Positions 10,199 to 21,447 of a stretch of DNA of 64,000 bases are shown here, in pieces. Made by a program: the position numbers and the translations under genes. This DNA is from Lathyrus oleraceus (lineage: Eukaryota > Streptophyta > Magnoliopsida > Fabales > Fabaceae): NCBI RefSeq assembly GCF_024323335.1, contig NC_066585.1, forward strand, positions 79,740,118 through 79,804,117, read 5' to 3'. The notes below the pieces were generated by a model, which was not told where the DNA came from, did not search any database, and was given only the letters and a program-made list of their open reading frames with translations. The stretch's first letter is position 1. Each line of letters starts with the position of its first letter.

Positions 10199-11557
10199 CA
10201 TCCTTGTCATTTCCATCTTTTTACTTGCTTATAAATAGAAACTCGAAATCACTTTTTTAATCATCCAAACTTAGAGCAGAGGCAAACTTAGAAGCAAACT
10301 TTGTTTCACTTAGGCATATATTCAGTATTTTAAACTGGTAATCGCTTCGCATTGGAGTGTTACCACAATTGTGCAATCAAGTCTGTGATCGAGTCTGTAA
10401 TCGAGTTTGGAGCACTTTGGAAGGAAGTTAATCTTGCCGCCATTTTCATTTCCGCTTTGCAATTTATTCAACCCTCCGATTGGAGCAAGTTTTTATTACT
10501 TGTCTTTATCTTATTTATTTTCCCGCACTCGCTTTACTTTTATTTATTTTCCCGCAATCGCTTTACTTTTATTTATTTCCCGCACTCGCTTTACTTTTAT
10601 TTATTTTCTCGCACTCGCTTTAATTTTATTTATTTCCTCGCACTCGCTTTAAATTATTTATTTCCCCGCACTCGCTTTAAATTATTTATTTCCTCGCACC
10701 CGCTTTACTTTATTTATTTCTCGCACTCGCACTACTTTTATTTACTTTCCGCACTCGCACTACTTTTATTTATTTTAATGCATTTTTACTTTACCATGTC
10801 TAACTAAGTCTATAAGGTTAGAATGTAAGGATCATAATTGAACCGATAATCCGTACAATTGTTCGTAGAAACACTTAAGGGCTATTTTAACTTTCAACTT
10901 AAGTTTTCCCGCACTTCAATTCCGTTGGGTAAGATCGAAAGTCGTCCAACATCTATCTAAACTTAATTGTTTTTAACTATTTCAAAAACAGCGAAAGCGC
11001 TTTGTTTATTTCATTAGGAGATTTTAACTTAAGAAGAAAAGAGATTTTAAAACTATTTTCGGACGCGTTTATAAGTTTAGAGTCTAGTTCATAAGAACCT
11101 CTTTTGGTTAAGAAATCCAGGTTATGATACTTTTCAACTTAGTCAAGATACTATATTTCTTAAAAATAGGTTTACTACTCTAACGCAATGCACGCCTTTT
11201 TATAAGTGGCAATAAGAGGGTTTGATTAGGGAGTACAACTCGGTTCTGAATACGCGAAAGCGACAGTTTCTGTTAAATTAGTTCTTTTCAAAGTAGGAAA
11301 CACTGCCCATAAGTAGCTCTTTTAGCAAGTACTTGGATTATTATCTGATTATGTGAATTACATTCGACCCTGTCTTTATTAATTAAACTTTATTCAATAC
11401 TTTACTTTTCATTGCACACTCTAAAAACACTTATTTTGATTGCCTTTGATAAACACCATAACAATAGATAACGATAGATTGACACTTGGTCTCTGTGGAT
11501 TCGACAATCTTTTATATTACTCTGACGCGTTCGTATACTTGCGAAAAGCACGCATCA
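10199..11557 (+). repeat. 3' LTR of the Athila-like element, 5'-truncated
   Basis: It is homologous to 821-2020 of the 5' LTR, ending in the same GCACGCATCA. It has the TATA box at 10230-10237 and a longer CGCACTCGC minisatellite (about 10491-10780). It also has about 78 bp (near 10415-10492) absent from the 5' LTR. Scattered substitutions separate the two LTRs, so insertion is not recent. Confidence 0.92.
10230..10237 (+). promoter_or_regulatory. TATA box in the truncated 3' LTR
   Basis: TATAAATA lies in the same context as 852-859. Because upstream LTR sequence was deleted, the region 5' of this box is now the broken second ORF3, so normal upstream promoter elements are missing. Confidence 0.55.
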
Positions 11558-12217
11558 GGTGTAACACCCCGATAAAATATGATAATTATTTAATTTAAGT
11601 TTAATAGTATATTATGATGATAATATGAATGAGAGGGTATTATTTAAAAGATAAACCATTCATATATATTATTATTAGTATATTTATTAATTTAATTAAA
11701 TAATTGGAATATTATTGGATTATTATTATTGGAATAATAAAAGTTGAAATCAGTAAAAGGTTCCATTTGGTAAAAGAGGGTTTTTACGTGAAAAGGGAGA
11801 AGCGACTGAAAAGTGGAAAAGGGCAAAGAGGAAGAGCAAGAGAACAAGGGTTGAAGAAAGGAAAAGCTTGAAGCTAAAGGATTTGCCGGATTAACTCAGG
11901 TAAGGGGGGTTTATCGTCGTTTAATGGGTATTATGGGTTAACATGTGATGGGTAGTAATAAGCCATTGAATCGACTCTAATTAGGATGATGCATGCTGAA
12001 ATTGGTGAACTTATGGATGAATGAGATATGGGTTTATAATTGAAGAAATTCGTAGGAATTGGGTGTAATAAGGTTAGAAATTGTGAAATTGAATGTGTAT
12101 GATCTGTGTTAGATAATATGAATGAATGCTGTGTAAAAATTGGACTGTGGAAGGTTGGATCTGAGAAATCTCGTAGCAGAGAAAACCCATAGCAGATCTG
12201 GAAATTTGGTTTCTGGT

Positions 12218-12452
12218 CATACGCGTATGGCACTAGGCAATACGCGTATGAGATGGTCTGGTACGCGTATGGGGCGAGGCCATACGCGTATGGATGAAGA
12301 AGATGATGATTCTAACGTAGTTTTGTCTCTGTTGGTACGCGTATGGGAGAGGTGGTACGCGTAGCATACGCGTATGAGACAGGCCATACGCGTATGGGCT
12401 TGGCCAGGAAATGGGCCATACGCGTATGGGCATGAGGCATACGCGTATGGGC
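12218..12452. repeat. Cluster of CATACGCGTATG palindromes
   Basis: About ten copies of TACGCGTATG lie within 235 bp, most within the perfect 12-bp palindrome CATACGCGTATG (for example 12218-12229 and 12280-12291). Spacing is irregular, at 10 to 55 bp. Spacers differ, so this is a dispersed motif family inside the LTR rather than a simple tandem repeat. Confidence 0.9.
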
Positions 12453-12743
12453 AGAAGTGGGATTTTTCTGAGCTGTTGTTGTGCAGTTTTTGATCGTTTC
12501 AGCTGAGTGATGCAATTTAGCTGATGTATGATATAGTAGGGATCATTTCCCGTTGTTTTGAGCAGTATAGGTATTAGTAGAGTGTGCTAATACTGTGATT
12601 CATTATTTGGCATGATATGATATGATTCTGTGATAAATATGCTGATGATGTATGATGGTATGCATAATGCTGTGAATGTATCTGTTATGTATGCAATTGT
12701 GAATGGACTGTTTATGGCTTAGAGTGTGAGCATATGTCTATCT

Positions 12744-12942
12744 TGGATTGTTGTTGAGGGTTGCATGCTAGGTGATTTAGCGTGCATAGCATAGCCTTTA
12801 TGGTGGTAGCTAATTCCCATGGTGAGGAATTAGTGAGTGAGTTATTGTGGATTGTTGTTGATGTTTGCATGCTAGGTGATTTAGCGTGCATGGCATAGCC
12901 TTTATGGTGGTAGCTAATTCCCATGGTGAGGAATTAGTGAGT
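12744..12942. repeat. 104-bp direct duplication inside the solo LTR
   Basis: TGGATTGTTGTTGA starts at 12744 and again at 12848. The two copies share TTGCATGCTAGGTGATTTAG and GGTAGCTAATTCCCATGG with few differences. Confidence 0.88.
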
Positions 12943-13622
12943 GAGTCACTAGGTCTCAAATGAGTGGGACTAGTGAGCTTGGTAGCCGTATCTGGGTTTG
13001 ATCGGTGAGGTTGAACTATGTGTTCACGAATAGTCGGTACCGCATGCATGGAGTCTCATTGCATAATGTATGTATGGCGTATAATATGAATGGATGTATT
13101 CCAATATTATACGTGTGTTTTGTGTTGGGTTGAGTATGATTGTGATTTTGAGTTGATGTTGCCGTTGCTGAATGTGTGATCTGATTAGGGTGATGAAATG
13201 TGTTAAATTACTTAGCATTACATGATATTTTATAATGCTTATCATATCGATTGAGGAACTCACCCTTACAACTATATTTCAGGTAACGAGCAGTGATTGA
13301 GTAGAAACTAGTGCTTGGAGTCTAGTGTAGTTCCTTAGTGGGTCATGCTCTGGTATATGTAACATCGGGACGGGATGTTTTACTTGTTTTCATTTTGTTG
13401 TTGGACAATTTTACATGTAATGTGTTACATGGATTTGCATGTTGTTAGATTTATATCCGCTGCGAATTGTGCAATATTTTATTTTGATTAATAAATGAGC
13501 ATGACAAACTATTTTGGTGAATGGTGTGAAGTGTCAAGTGTGACACCCTTAATTGCATATCTACTCTGATTCATATTTTGTTGTTTTAATTAATTATTGG
13601 GGTATTTTAGAAGGGTGTTACA

Positions 13623-13630
13623 TCAGGCAC
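13623..13630. other. Overlapping target duplications of the nested insertions
   Basis: TCAGG at 13623-13627 is the right duplication of the solo LTR. GGCAC at 13626-13630 is the right duplication of the Athila-like element. They overlap by two bases because the solo LTR inserted across the Athila/satellite junction. Confidence 0.82.
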
Positions 13631-13798
13631 ACCTCAACATGGGCAGAGGCTCTAAGCTTTTGCAGATGAATCCCATGCCTTGGGCTTGTGGATAATTGTG
13701 GTCATTATATACAAATACAAATGAGATGATATGAATGGGATATATGATTAGGGGTTAGGTGCTCAAGAAGATGATATAGGGTAGGGGAAATTTAAGGG

Positions 13799-16700
13799 TA
13801 TGATAACAGTCTTCTCCTCGAGCAATCAAATGCTCTAACAACCAACTCACTCGGTTCGATTACTAGACATTCACTCGGATAACAAACTCTTGGTCCTCGG
13901 GGAGATTACCTCGTGAAGGGTTATACGAGAACCTCACTTAATGGTAGACTCTCTTAGAGGTATTGATGACCGTCGAAGTTACGACTTCAGGATCCGTATC
14001 TCCATTAGAGTTCGGGACCCCAAGACCCCCTTTTTAGAACATTTAACCTTGGTCGGGCTAGACCGATGATCTTGTAGTCTAGATTCCTGGGGAGCTTTCC
14101 TCGCGAGGGACGATACGAAGATTTCACTAAGAGTAAATTTCCTTGATGGAGATGTCGACTGGCAAGTAAATTGAAATAAGTGGCAGGCAGTCAAGGGAGT
14201 CCATGACTCTAAGATTAGTGTCTTACACCCAATATCTTAAAAGCCCTAGATCTTGCAAAGTGAGAACCCTGGTTTGAAAAGCAGTCATTACTTCATACAT
14301 TCATGTATGGTCATTGGATGTTAAAAAATGAGAGGAGGTTATTTAGGGTTTTTGTGATTTCTTACTTTTCAAGCCAAGGTGATGGATGTTTTAAGTTCAT
14401 ATGATCATATCATGATGGGAAATGAAGTTTGTACTTTTTTGGAATTATTTTAGGTCAAATTGGTGGGTGGGGCAAGTCATGGAAAGTTGAAAAATCAAGT
14501 ATGAACGAACTACTTGTAACATAGATTGGATGGATGTTTCAATGGTTAGTTGTGTTTGTAATGGACATGAAATGATGTTGTTGATGTTAAATGAGTGGTA
14601 GGGTGATTGGATGGCCAAAAATGAGGAATGTCAATGATCAAAGGAACCTCAAACAGTGGTTTCTTGAGCCACAAGTTTCATAAAGAACCATGGACAGAAG
14701 AATTAGGGTTTGAAGTGTAGGGATCCAATGGAGATGTTTAAAGGGTGTGGGGCATGAAAAAAAATTGAATTTGAGGGATCCTCGATGGCAAGGTCAATAT
14801 CCATGGTGAATCAAGACTTGTGAAATCCAAATGAGGAAAGTTGGGTTTGGTCCTTATGTGACCAGATGATTCTTGAAACTTCTTTAAAAAGGGGACTCAC
14901 CTCCCAAATGGGTTTAGGGAGTGAGTGGGATGTCTTGAGTGGTCCTCTTAGCTTTGTGGGATGCTTGAGGATGAGACTGGGGTAAAGGTGGCTTGGGCAC
15001 ACCTCAACATGGTCAAAGACTCTAAGCTTTTGAAATAAAAAAAATCTACGAACACAGTCGTGGATCACACGGGTAGTAAAACCATCTCTTTCAGATTCAA
15101 GACTCCATATATTGACATTTTGAAGGTCCTTTTCTCTAGGGTAACATCCCTCAATCCTAGCGATCCTAGCCCTCTCTTTTACCCACACAAAGTAGGGTTC
15201 CTTGGTTAGGATGTTCTTCTTGCCCCAGTCTTGGTCAATCCAAATTATGGTTTTCCAAGTTCTTGTTACTCTCTTCATAGTTTGACAAAAAAAATTAGAG
15301 CTCCGTAGTTCAGAGTAGAAAATGTTTATGTGTTTGGTTGATTTTATCTTTTAGAAAGGGGTTTTCGTAGAGGGTGCCCTAAGGCACAAAAATTAGGTTT
15401 GATAGGTTGTGTTGATTTTACCCTAAACAAGGGTATAATGAAAATAATTTTTGATTAGTTTGCACTAAAGTCTAGGGGCGTAGGTGAATATTCTAGACAA
15501 CAAGGCAGAATGCTCCATTCTCACTCATTCTCCACCACTTAAACCTCGTGGCGCACAATATTAATTGTAGTTTTTAAGTGTTTTGAATTTGATTAAGAAA
15601 AATCCGCTTGAAGTTGGATCAAGGGTTGGTTTGTTTGAAACAACCTGCTACAAAATATGTTTTTTGCCATTTTGTGCAAAGAGTGATTTCTTGCACATTG
15701 GGTCGAATTATTGGCTTGGAGAGGATTTGGAACGCATTATGACCTTGATTCATACTTCAATACCATCTTTTATATGTTTTTGTACCATTGGGACCAAAAG
15801 AAGTGAGTTAGAAGGCTTGGCATGTTGACTTGCACGTTCGGACTAGTGTGCAATTGGCTTGTGCACCTAGACAAAACACCAACTTTGAACAAAGGCCAAA
15901 TAAAAATGGCTTGTGCACTTTGCTTCAATTTTGGGTAATTTATTATTTGCTATTAACTTGATTGAATGCAAAAAGAACTGTGTCAAAAGGGCTTGTGGTT
16001 TGGAAATTGCAAGGTGTTAAAGTAGAGGTCATGACATGATTTTAGGGCATGTTGGACCAACTTGGCCAATAGCAAATTTGAAGCATTTCCTCAATTAATT
16101 AGGTCTTGGACCTTGTAATTTTTTTGGAGAGGAGGTTATTTGGGACATTTTTCTCGAAGTCGAATTTAAAAATATTAAAAAATGAAGAAGTTATGGTCAT
16201 TGGAACTTCCCATAGGCCATTCTTGCCAAAGTGTGACCGACCACCGTGGCCTAGTTTTAGGGTTTTTGTGATTTCTTGCTTTTCAAGCCACGTTGATGGA
16301 TGTTTTAAGTTCATATGATTATATCATGATGGGAAATGAAGTCTGGACTTTTTTGGAATTATTATAGGTTAAATTGGGGGGTGGATCAAGTCATGGAAAG
16401 TTGAAAAAACAAGTATGAACAAACTACTTGTAACATGGATTGGATGGATGTTTCAATGGTTGGTTGTGTTTGTAATGGACATGAAATGATGTTGTTGATG
16501 TTGAATGAGTGGTAGGGTGATTGGATGGAAAAAATGAGGAATGTCAATGATCAAAGGAACCTCATACTAGGGTTTCTTGAGCGACAAGTTTCATCAAGAA
16601 CCATGGACAGAAGAATTAGAGTTTGAGGTGTAGGGATCTAATTGAGATGTTTAAAGGGTATGGGGAATTAAAAAATTGAATTTATGGGATCCTAGATGGC

Positions 16701-17088
16701 AAGGTCAATATCCATGGTGAATCAAGACTTGTGAAAGCCAAATGAGGGAACTTGGGTTTGGTCCTTATGTGACCAGATGACTCTTGAAACTTCTTTAAAA
16801 AGGGGACTCACCACCAAAATTGGGTTTCGGGAGTGAGTGAAATGTCTTGAGTGGTCCTCTTTGCTTCGTGGGATGCTTGAGGTTGAGATTGGGGTAAAGG
16901 TGGCTTGGGCACACCTCAACATGGCCAGAGGCTCTAAGCTTTTGCAGATGAATCCCATGCCTGGGGCTTGTGGATAATTGTGGTCATTATATACAAATGC
17001 AAATGAGATGATATGAATGGGATGTATGATTAGGGGTTAGGTGTCAAGAAGATGATATGGGTTAGGTGCTCAAGAAGATGATATGGGG
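13799..17088. repeat. Satellite unit U1, B-type, rearranged
   Basis: This unit is 3290 bp, about 580 bp longer than its neighbours. After CAGTCATTACT (about 14291) it switches through a ~60-bp scrambled joint to a second partial copy of the monomer segment AGGGTTTTTGTG...AAGCTTTTG (about 14345-15026). It then jumps to AATAAAAAAAATCTACG (15028) and continues as a normal B unit. The ~150 bp normally found between those points is missing. It ends with the B-type 27-bp duplication near 17036-17088. Confidence 0.85.
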
Positions 17089-19714
17089 TATGACAACAGT
17101 CCTCTCCTCGAGCAATCATATGCTCTAACTACCAACTCACTCGATTTGATTACTAGACATTCACTCGGATAACAAACTCTTGGTCCCCGGGGAGATTACC
17201 TCGTGAAGGGTCGTACGAGAACCTCAATTAATGGTAGACTCTCTTAGAGGTATTGATGATCGTCGAGGTTACAACTTCAGGATCCCTATCTCCATTACTC
17301 TTTGGGACCCCAAGACCCAATTTTTAGAACATTTAACCTTGGTTGGGCTAGACCGATGATCGTGTAGTCTAGATCCCCGGGGAGCTTTCCTCCCGAGGGA
17401 CGATACAGAGATCTCACTAAGAGTAGATTTCCATGATGGAGATATCGACTGGCAAGTAAATTGACATAATAGGTAGGTAGTCAAGGGAGTCCATGACTAT
17501 AAGGGCATTGTCTTACACCCAATCTCTCAGAAGCCCTAGATCTTTGAAAGTGAGAACCCTGGTTTGAAAATCAGTCATTACTAAACCTAAACCCTCGTCA
17601 CAGTAATCTCAGACCTATGAACCACATGCCTATGTTCCGTGGAAACAAATAAAAACCATCCATGCATGCATTCGTGAACATTCATACATCATTAATCAAT
17701 AAGAAAAGCTCTTAAGGATTTCGTTTGTTTAAATGCAAGAAATAAAAAAAAATCTACGAACACAGTCGTGGATCACACGGGTAGTAACACCTTCTCTTTC
17801 AAATTCAAGACTCCATATATTGACATTTTAAAGGTCCTTTTCTCTAGGGTAACGTCCCTCAATCCTAGCGATCCTAGCCCTCTCTTTTACCCACGCAAAA
17901 TAGGGTTCCTTGGACAGGATTTTCTTCTTGCCCCAGTCTTGGTCAATCCAAATTATGGTTTTCCAAGTTCTTGTTACTCTCTTCATAGTTTGACAAAAAA
18001 AATCAGAGCTCCGTAGTTCGGAGTAGAAAATGTTTGTGTGTTTGGTTGATTTTACCTTTTAGAAAGGGGTTTTCGTAGAGGGTGCCCTAAGGCACAAAAA
18101 TTAGGTTTGATAGGTTGTGTTGATCTTACCCTAAACAAGGGTTTATTGAAAATAATTTCTGATTAGTTTGCACTAAAGTCTAGGGGCGTAGGTGAATATT
18201 CTAGACAACAAGGCAAAATGCTCCATTCTCACTCATTTTCCACCACTTAAGCCTCGTGGCGCACAATATTAATTGTAGTTATTAAATGTTTTGAATTTGA
18301 TTAAGAAAAATCTGCTTGATGTTGGATAAGGGTTTGTTTGTTTGAAACAACCTGCTGCAGAATCTGCTTTTTGTCATTTTGTGTAAAAAGTGATTTCTTG
18401 CACATGGAGTCGAGTTATTGGCTTGGAGAGGATTTCGCACGCATGATGACCTTGATTCATACGTCAATACCATTTTTTATATGTTTCTTTACCATTGGGA
18501 CCAAAAGACGTGAGTTAGAAGGCTTGGCATCTTGACTTGCACATTCGGACTGGTGTGCAATTGGCTTGTGCGCCGAGACAAAACACCAACTTTGAAGCAA
18601 GGCCAAATAAAAATGGCTCGTGCACTTTGCTTCAATTTTGGGTCATTTATTATTTGCTATGAACTTGATTGAATGCAAAAAGAACCGTGTTAAAAGGGCT
18701 TGTGGTTTGGAAATTGCAAGGTGTTAAAGTAGAGGTCATGACATGATTTTAGGGCATGTTGGACGAACTTGGCCAATAGCAAAATTGAAGCATTTCCTCA
18801 ATTAATTAGGTCTTGGACCTTGAAGAAAAAATTGAGAGGAGGTTATTTGGGACATTTTTCTTGAAGTCGAATTTAAAAATATTAAAAAATGAAGAAGTTA
18901 TGGTCATTGGAACTTCCCCTAGGCCATTCTTGCTAAAGTGTGACCGGCCACCATGGCCTAGTTTTAGGGTTTTTGTGATTTCTTGCTTTTCAAGCCAAGG
19001 TGATGGATGTTTTAAGTTCATATGATCATATCATGATGGGAAATGAAGTTTGGACTTTTTTAGAATTATTTTAGGTCAAATTGGTGGGTGGATCAAGTCA
19101 TGGAAAGTTGAAAAATCAAGTATAAACGAAATACTTGCAACATGGATTAGATGGATGTTTCAATGGTTGGTTGTGTTTGTAATGGACATAAAATGATGTT
19201 GTTGATGTTGAATGAGTGGTAGGGTGATTTGATGGCCAAAAATGAGGAATGTTAATGATCAAAGAAACTCAAACTAGGGTTTCTTGAGCGACAAGTTTCA
19301 TCAAGAACCATGGACAGAAGAATTAGGGTTTGAAGTGTAGGGATCCTATTGAGATGTTTAAAGGGTATGGGGCATGAAAAAAAATTGAATTTGAGGGATC
19401 CTCGATGGCAAGGTCAATATCCATGGTGAAACAAGATTTGTGAAAGCCAAATGAGAGAACTTGGGTTTGGTCCTTATGTGACTAGATGACTCTTGAAACT
19501 TCTTTAAAAAGGGGACTCACCACCCAAATTGGGTTTGGGGAGTGAGTGGGATTCATGAGTGGTCCTCTTAGCTTTGTGGGATGCTTGAGGATGATAATGG
19601 GGTAAAGGTGGCTTGGGCACACCTCCACATAGCAAGAGGCTCTAAGCTTTTGCAGATGAATCCCATGCCTTGGGCTTAGGAATTATTATGGTCATTATAT
19701 ACAAATGCAAATGA

Positions 19715-19719
19715 GATGA
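19715..19719. other. Target duplication GATGA, left copy
   Basis: GATGA is repeated at 27217-27221, and uninterrupted units read ATGAGATGATATGAATGGG at this point. Both junctions are therefore exact. Confidence 0.93.
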
Positions 19720-21433
19720 TGTTAATACCTCAGGATTGGCATTAATTTTAGAAAACAAATAATGTAATCACCTCTGTTGTTTTAATATGTTGGGTTGAAG
19801 AAATTCAACATCTGGACCAACATGTCATGTACGATGTCACGACATCAGGTCTGTGACATCGCACATGTGTAGGAAACTGAATTAATTAATTCAGTATATG
19901 TCATGGGATCAGCAAGGATATCTGGTGAATATCCTAACTCCCTTGTGGAGGTCTTGAAGACTAAATCAGAATATATATAGGCTCTAAATATGGAGATATA
20001 TATGGAGAGAGTTTAGGAACTTGAAGACCTTGTTTGTAGCAGAATTTTTCTGCTGAAGTTGCAACAGCAAAGAACAAGTCTGCTGCAATTTTCTGAAGGC
20101 CCAAATCCAGTTGGGTGATTAGGTTATAAATAGCTGATTGTAATCTAGTTTTTGTAAGGCTCTTAGAATGAATTTTTAAGGGTGTGTGTAAGGTAAACCT
20201 CCCAATCTGTGGGAAGGTTACCATGTGTTTCTCAGTGGTAAACCTGAGAGTGTTTGTTACTCAAAGCCTGTAGGCAAGAGTAATTATGTTCTTGAATGAA
20301 GCTGTGAAGCAAGTTCAAGGTGTTTGCACATTACATTGTATTTGTAGTGATAGGAATGGAAACTGGAGGTTTCTATCTAGGAGTTCCTAGGTATAGATTG
20401 CATTGGGTAGGGATTAAGTGATGAGTTGTAAACGGGGGAGTTTAACTCTGAATTGATACTACTAATAGTGGATCTTCTTCCTGGCTTGGTAGCCCCCAGA
20501 TGTAGGTCATGTTGGACTGAACTGGGTTAACAATTTCCTGTGTTTGTTTTCCTTCTGTATGATATAATCATGTCTGCCAAAACTGAGCATGTAATTCAGT
20601 CTGTTCAGCAAGATAATAGCAGACCTGTTACATAGCCTTCTGTTGGAATGTCAAGCAGAATGTTTTGACATTCTTCAACAACAGCACATACTGTATAATA
20701 AGCTGATGATTTCAGTTCAGTATGTAGTAAAGTCTGGATTTCAAAAGCATCACAGACCTGGCCATAAGATCATTGTGAAACTGTCAAACTGGGTGTCTTG
20801 ACAGTCCTTCCAGTAAGCTGATACTGAAGTATAGACTGGTTGGTCTTTTACAGTACAGCAAATTTAGCACAGTCTGTTTTCAGGAACCAAACAGACTTAG
20901 CATATGGTTCTGGACTTGGATGTCAAACGGAATGTTGTGACATTCACTCCTGACTGCATATGCTAACTTGTTGGATGGTTAGTTTTTCTGTTTCAGGATT
21001 TTTCTCAGGCTATTCTTCAGGAATCCACCAGCTGATCTAAAATCTAGGAAACTAACAACTAAGCTACAATTAATGAACCTGGCAAATAATCTATTTGTTA
21101 GCTCCTTAATAAGTGGAGATTAGTTTAACTTGTTACAACCTTTAATTTAGGAAATACAAGTACATGACCAACAAACTGGAACAATGTAACAGATGATGCT
21201 CAAAACAGGATTGAGACATCGTGCTGATATCTGTGTAGGAAAACAACAGAAGTGAAGGTTATGGTGCACATAACTAAGTGTTCCTCCTCTCTAGGATGAC
21301 ATAGAAGGAAAGATCGTGACACTGTGAAAAGGTGCACATTTGTAATAACTGTCTTGCTGTAATAAGTACAATGTTAGATCAGATGTCATGACTTGGAGTA
21401 GAACATCTGAATCCTGACTACGCCAGAATTTCA
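19720..21433 (+). repeat. 5' LTR of the non-autonomous element
   Basis: It is 1714 bp and matches 25503-27216 with two substitutions that I can find (CAGTTCAG versus CAATTCAG near 20715; TTCTGGAC versus TTCTAGAC near 20911). It contains several TGTCA...TGACA inverted-repeat motifs. TATAAATAG at about 20125-20133 is a possible TATA box. Confidence 0.93.
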
Positions 21434-21435
21434 AT

Positions 21436-21447
21436 TGGTATCAGAGC
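21436..21447 (+). other. Primer binding site, initiator tRNA-Met type
   Basis: TGGTATCAGAGC, two bases after the LTR end, is the standard plant site complementary to the initiator tRNA-Met 3' end. Confidence 0.92.

Larger units (their letters stand above)
471..11557 (+). mobile_element. Athila-clade Ty3/gypsy retrotransposon, degenerate
   Basis: The element has a 5' LTR (471-2020), a primer site complementary to tRNA-Asp just after it, gag, protease, RT/RNase H and integrase in that order, two extra 3' ORFs of the Athila ORF3 type, and a truncated 3' LTR ending at 11557. Integrase lying after RNase H marks it as Ty3/gypsy. The tRNA-Asp primer, long LTRs and a third ORF downstream of pol are known features of the Athila/Calypso/Cyclops group. 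Flanking GGCAC at 466-470 and 13626-13630 is the 5-bp target duplication; the right copy was displaced by the nested element at 11560-13622. Several frameshifts and stops make gag-pol non-functional. The element is about 11.1 kb. Confidence 0.93.
11560..13622 (+). mobile_element. Probable solo LTR of a second gypsy-like element
   Basis: This 2063-bp segment starts TGTAACACCCCG and ends GGGTGTTACA, giving TG...CA termini within a 10-bp terminal inverted repeat. It is flanked by TCAGG at 11555-11559 and 13623-13627. It contains no gag, pol, primer site or second LTR. The ends, the CAACTATATTTCAGGTAACGAG block (about 13268-13290) and the ATCGGGACGGGATGTTTTA block (about 13364-13382) recall LTRs of Tekay/Del-type chromoviruses; the clade is inference. 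A non-autonomous inverted-repeat DNA element is possible, but the 5-bp duplication and TG/CA ends favour a solo LTR. Confidence 0.75.

Noticed and set aside
12140..12515. Frames reading repeated HTRM or TRMG across the CATACGCGTATG cluster, resembling a repetitive peptide.
   Set aside because: The peptide repeat is a by-product of the DNA palindrome; it appears on both strands and has no start context or homology.
11560..13622. Interpretation as a MITE or other inverted-repeat DNA transposon because of the 10-bp terminal inverted repeat.
   Set aside because: TG...CA ends, a 5-bp target duplication, 2-kb length and LTR-like internal blocks fit a solo LTR better, though this is not proven.
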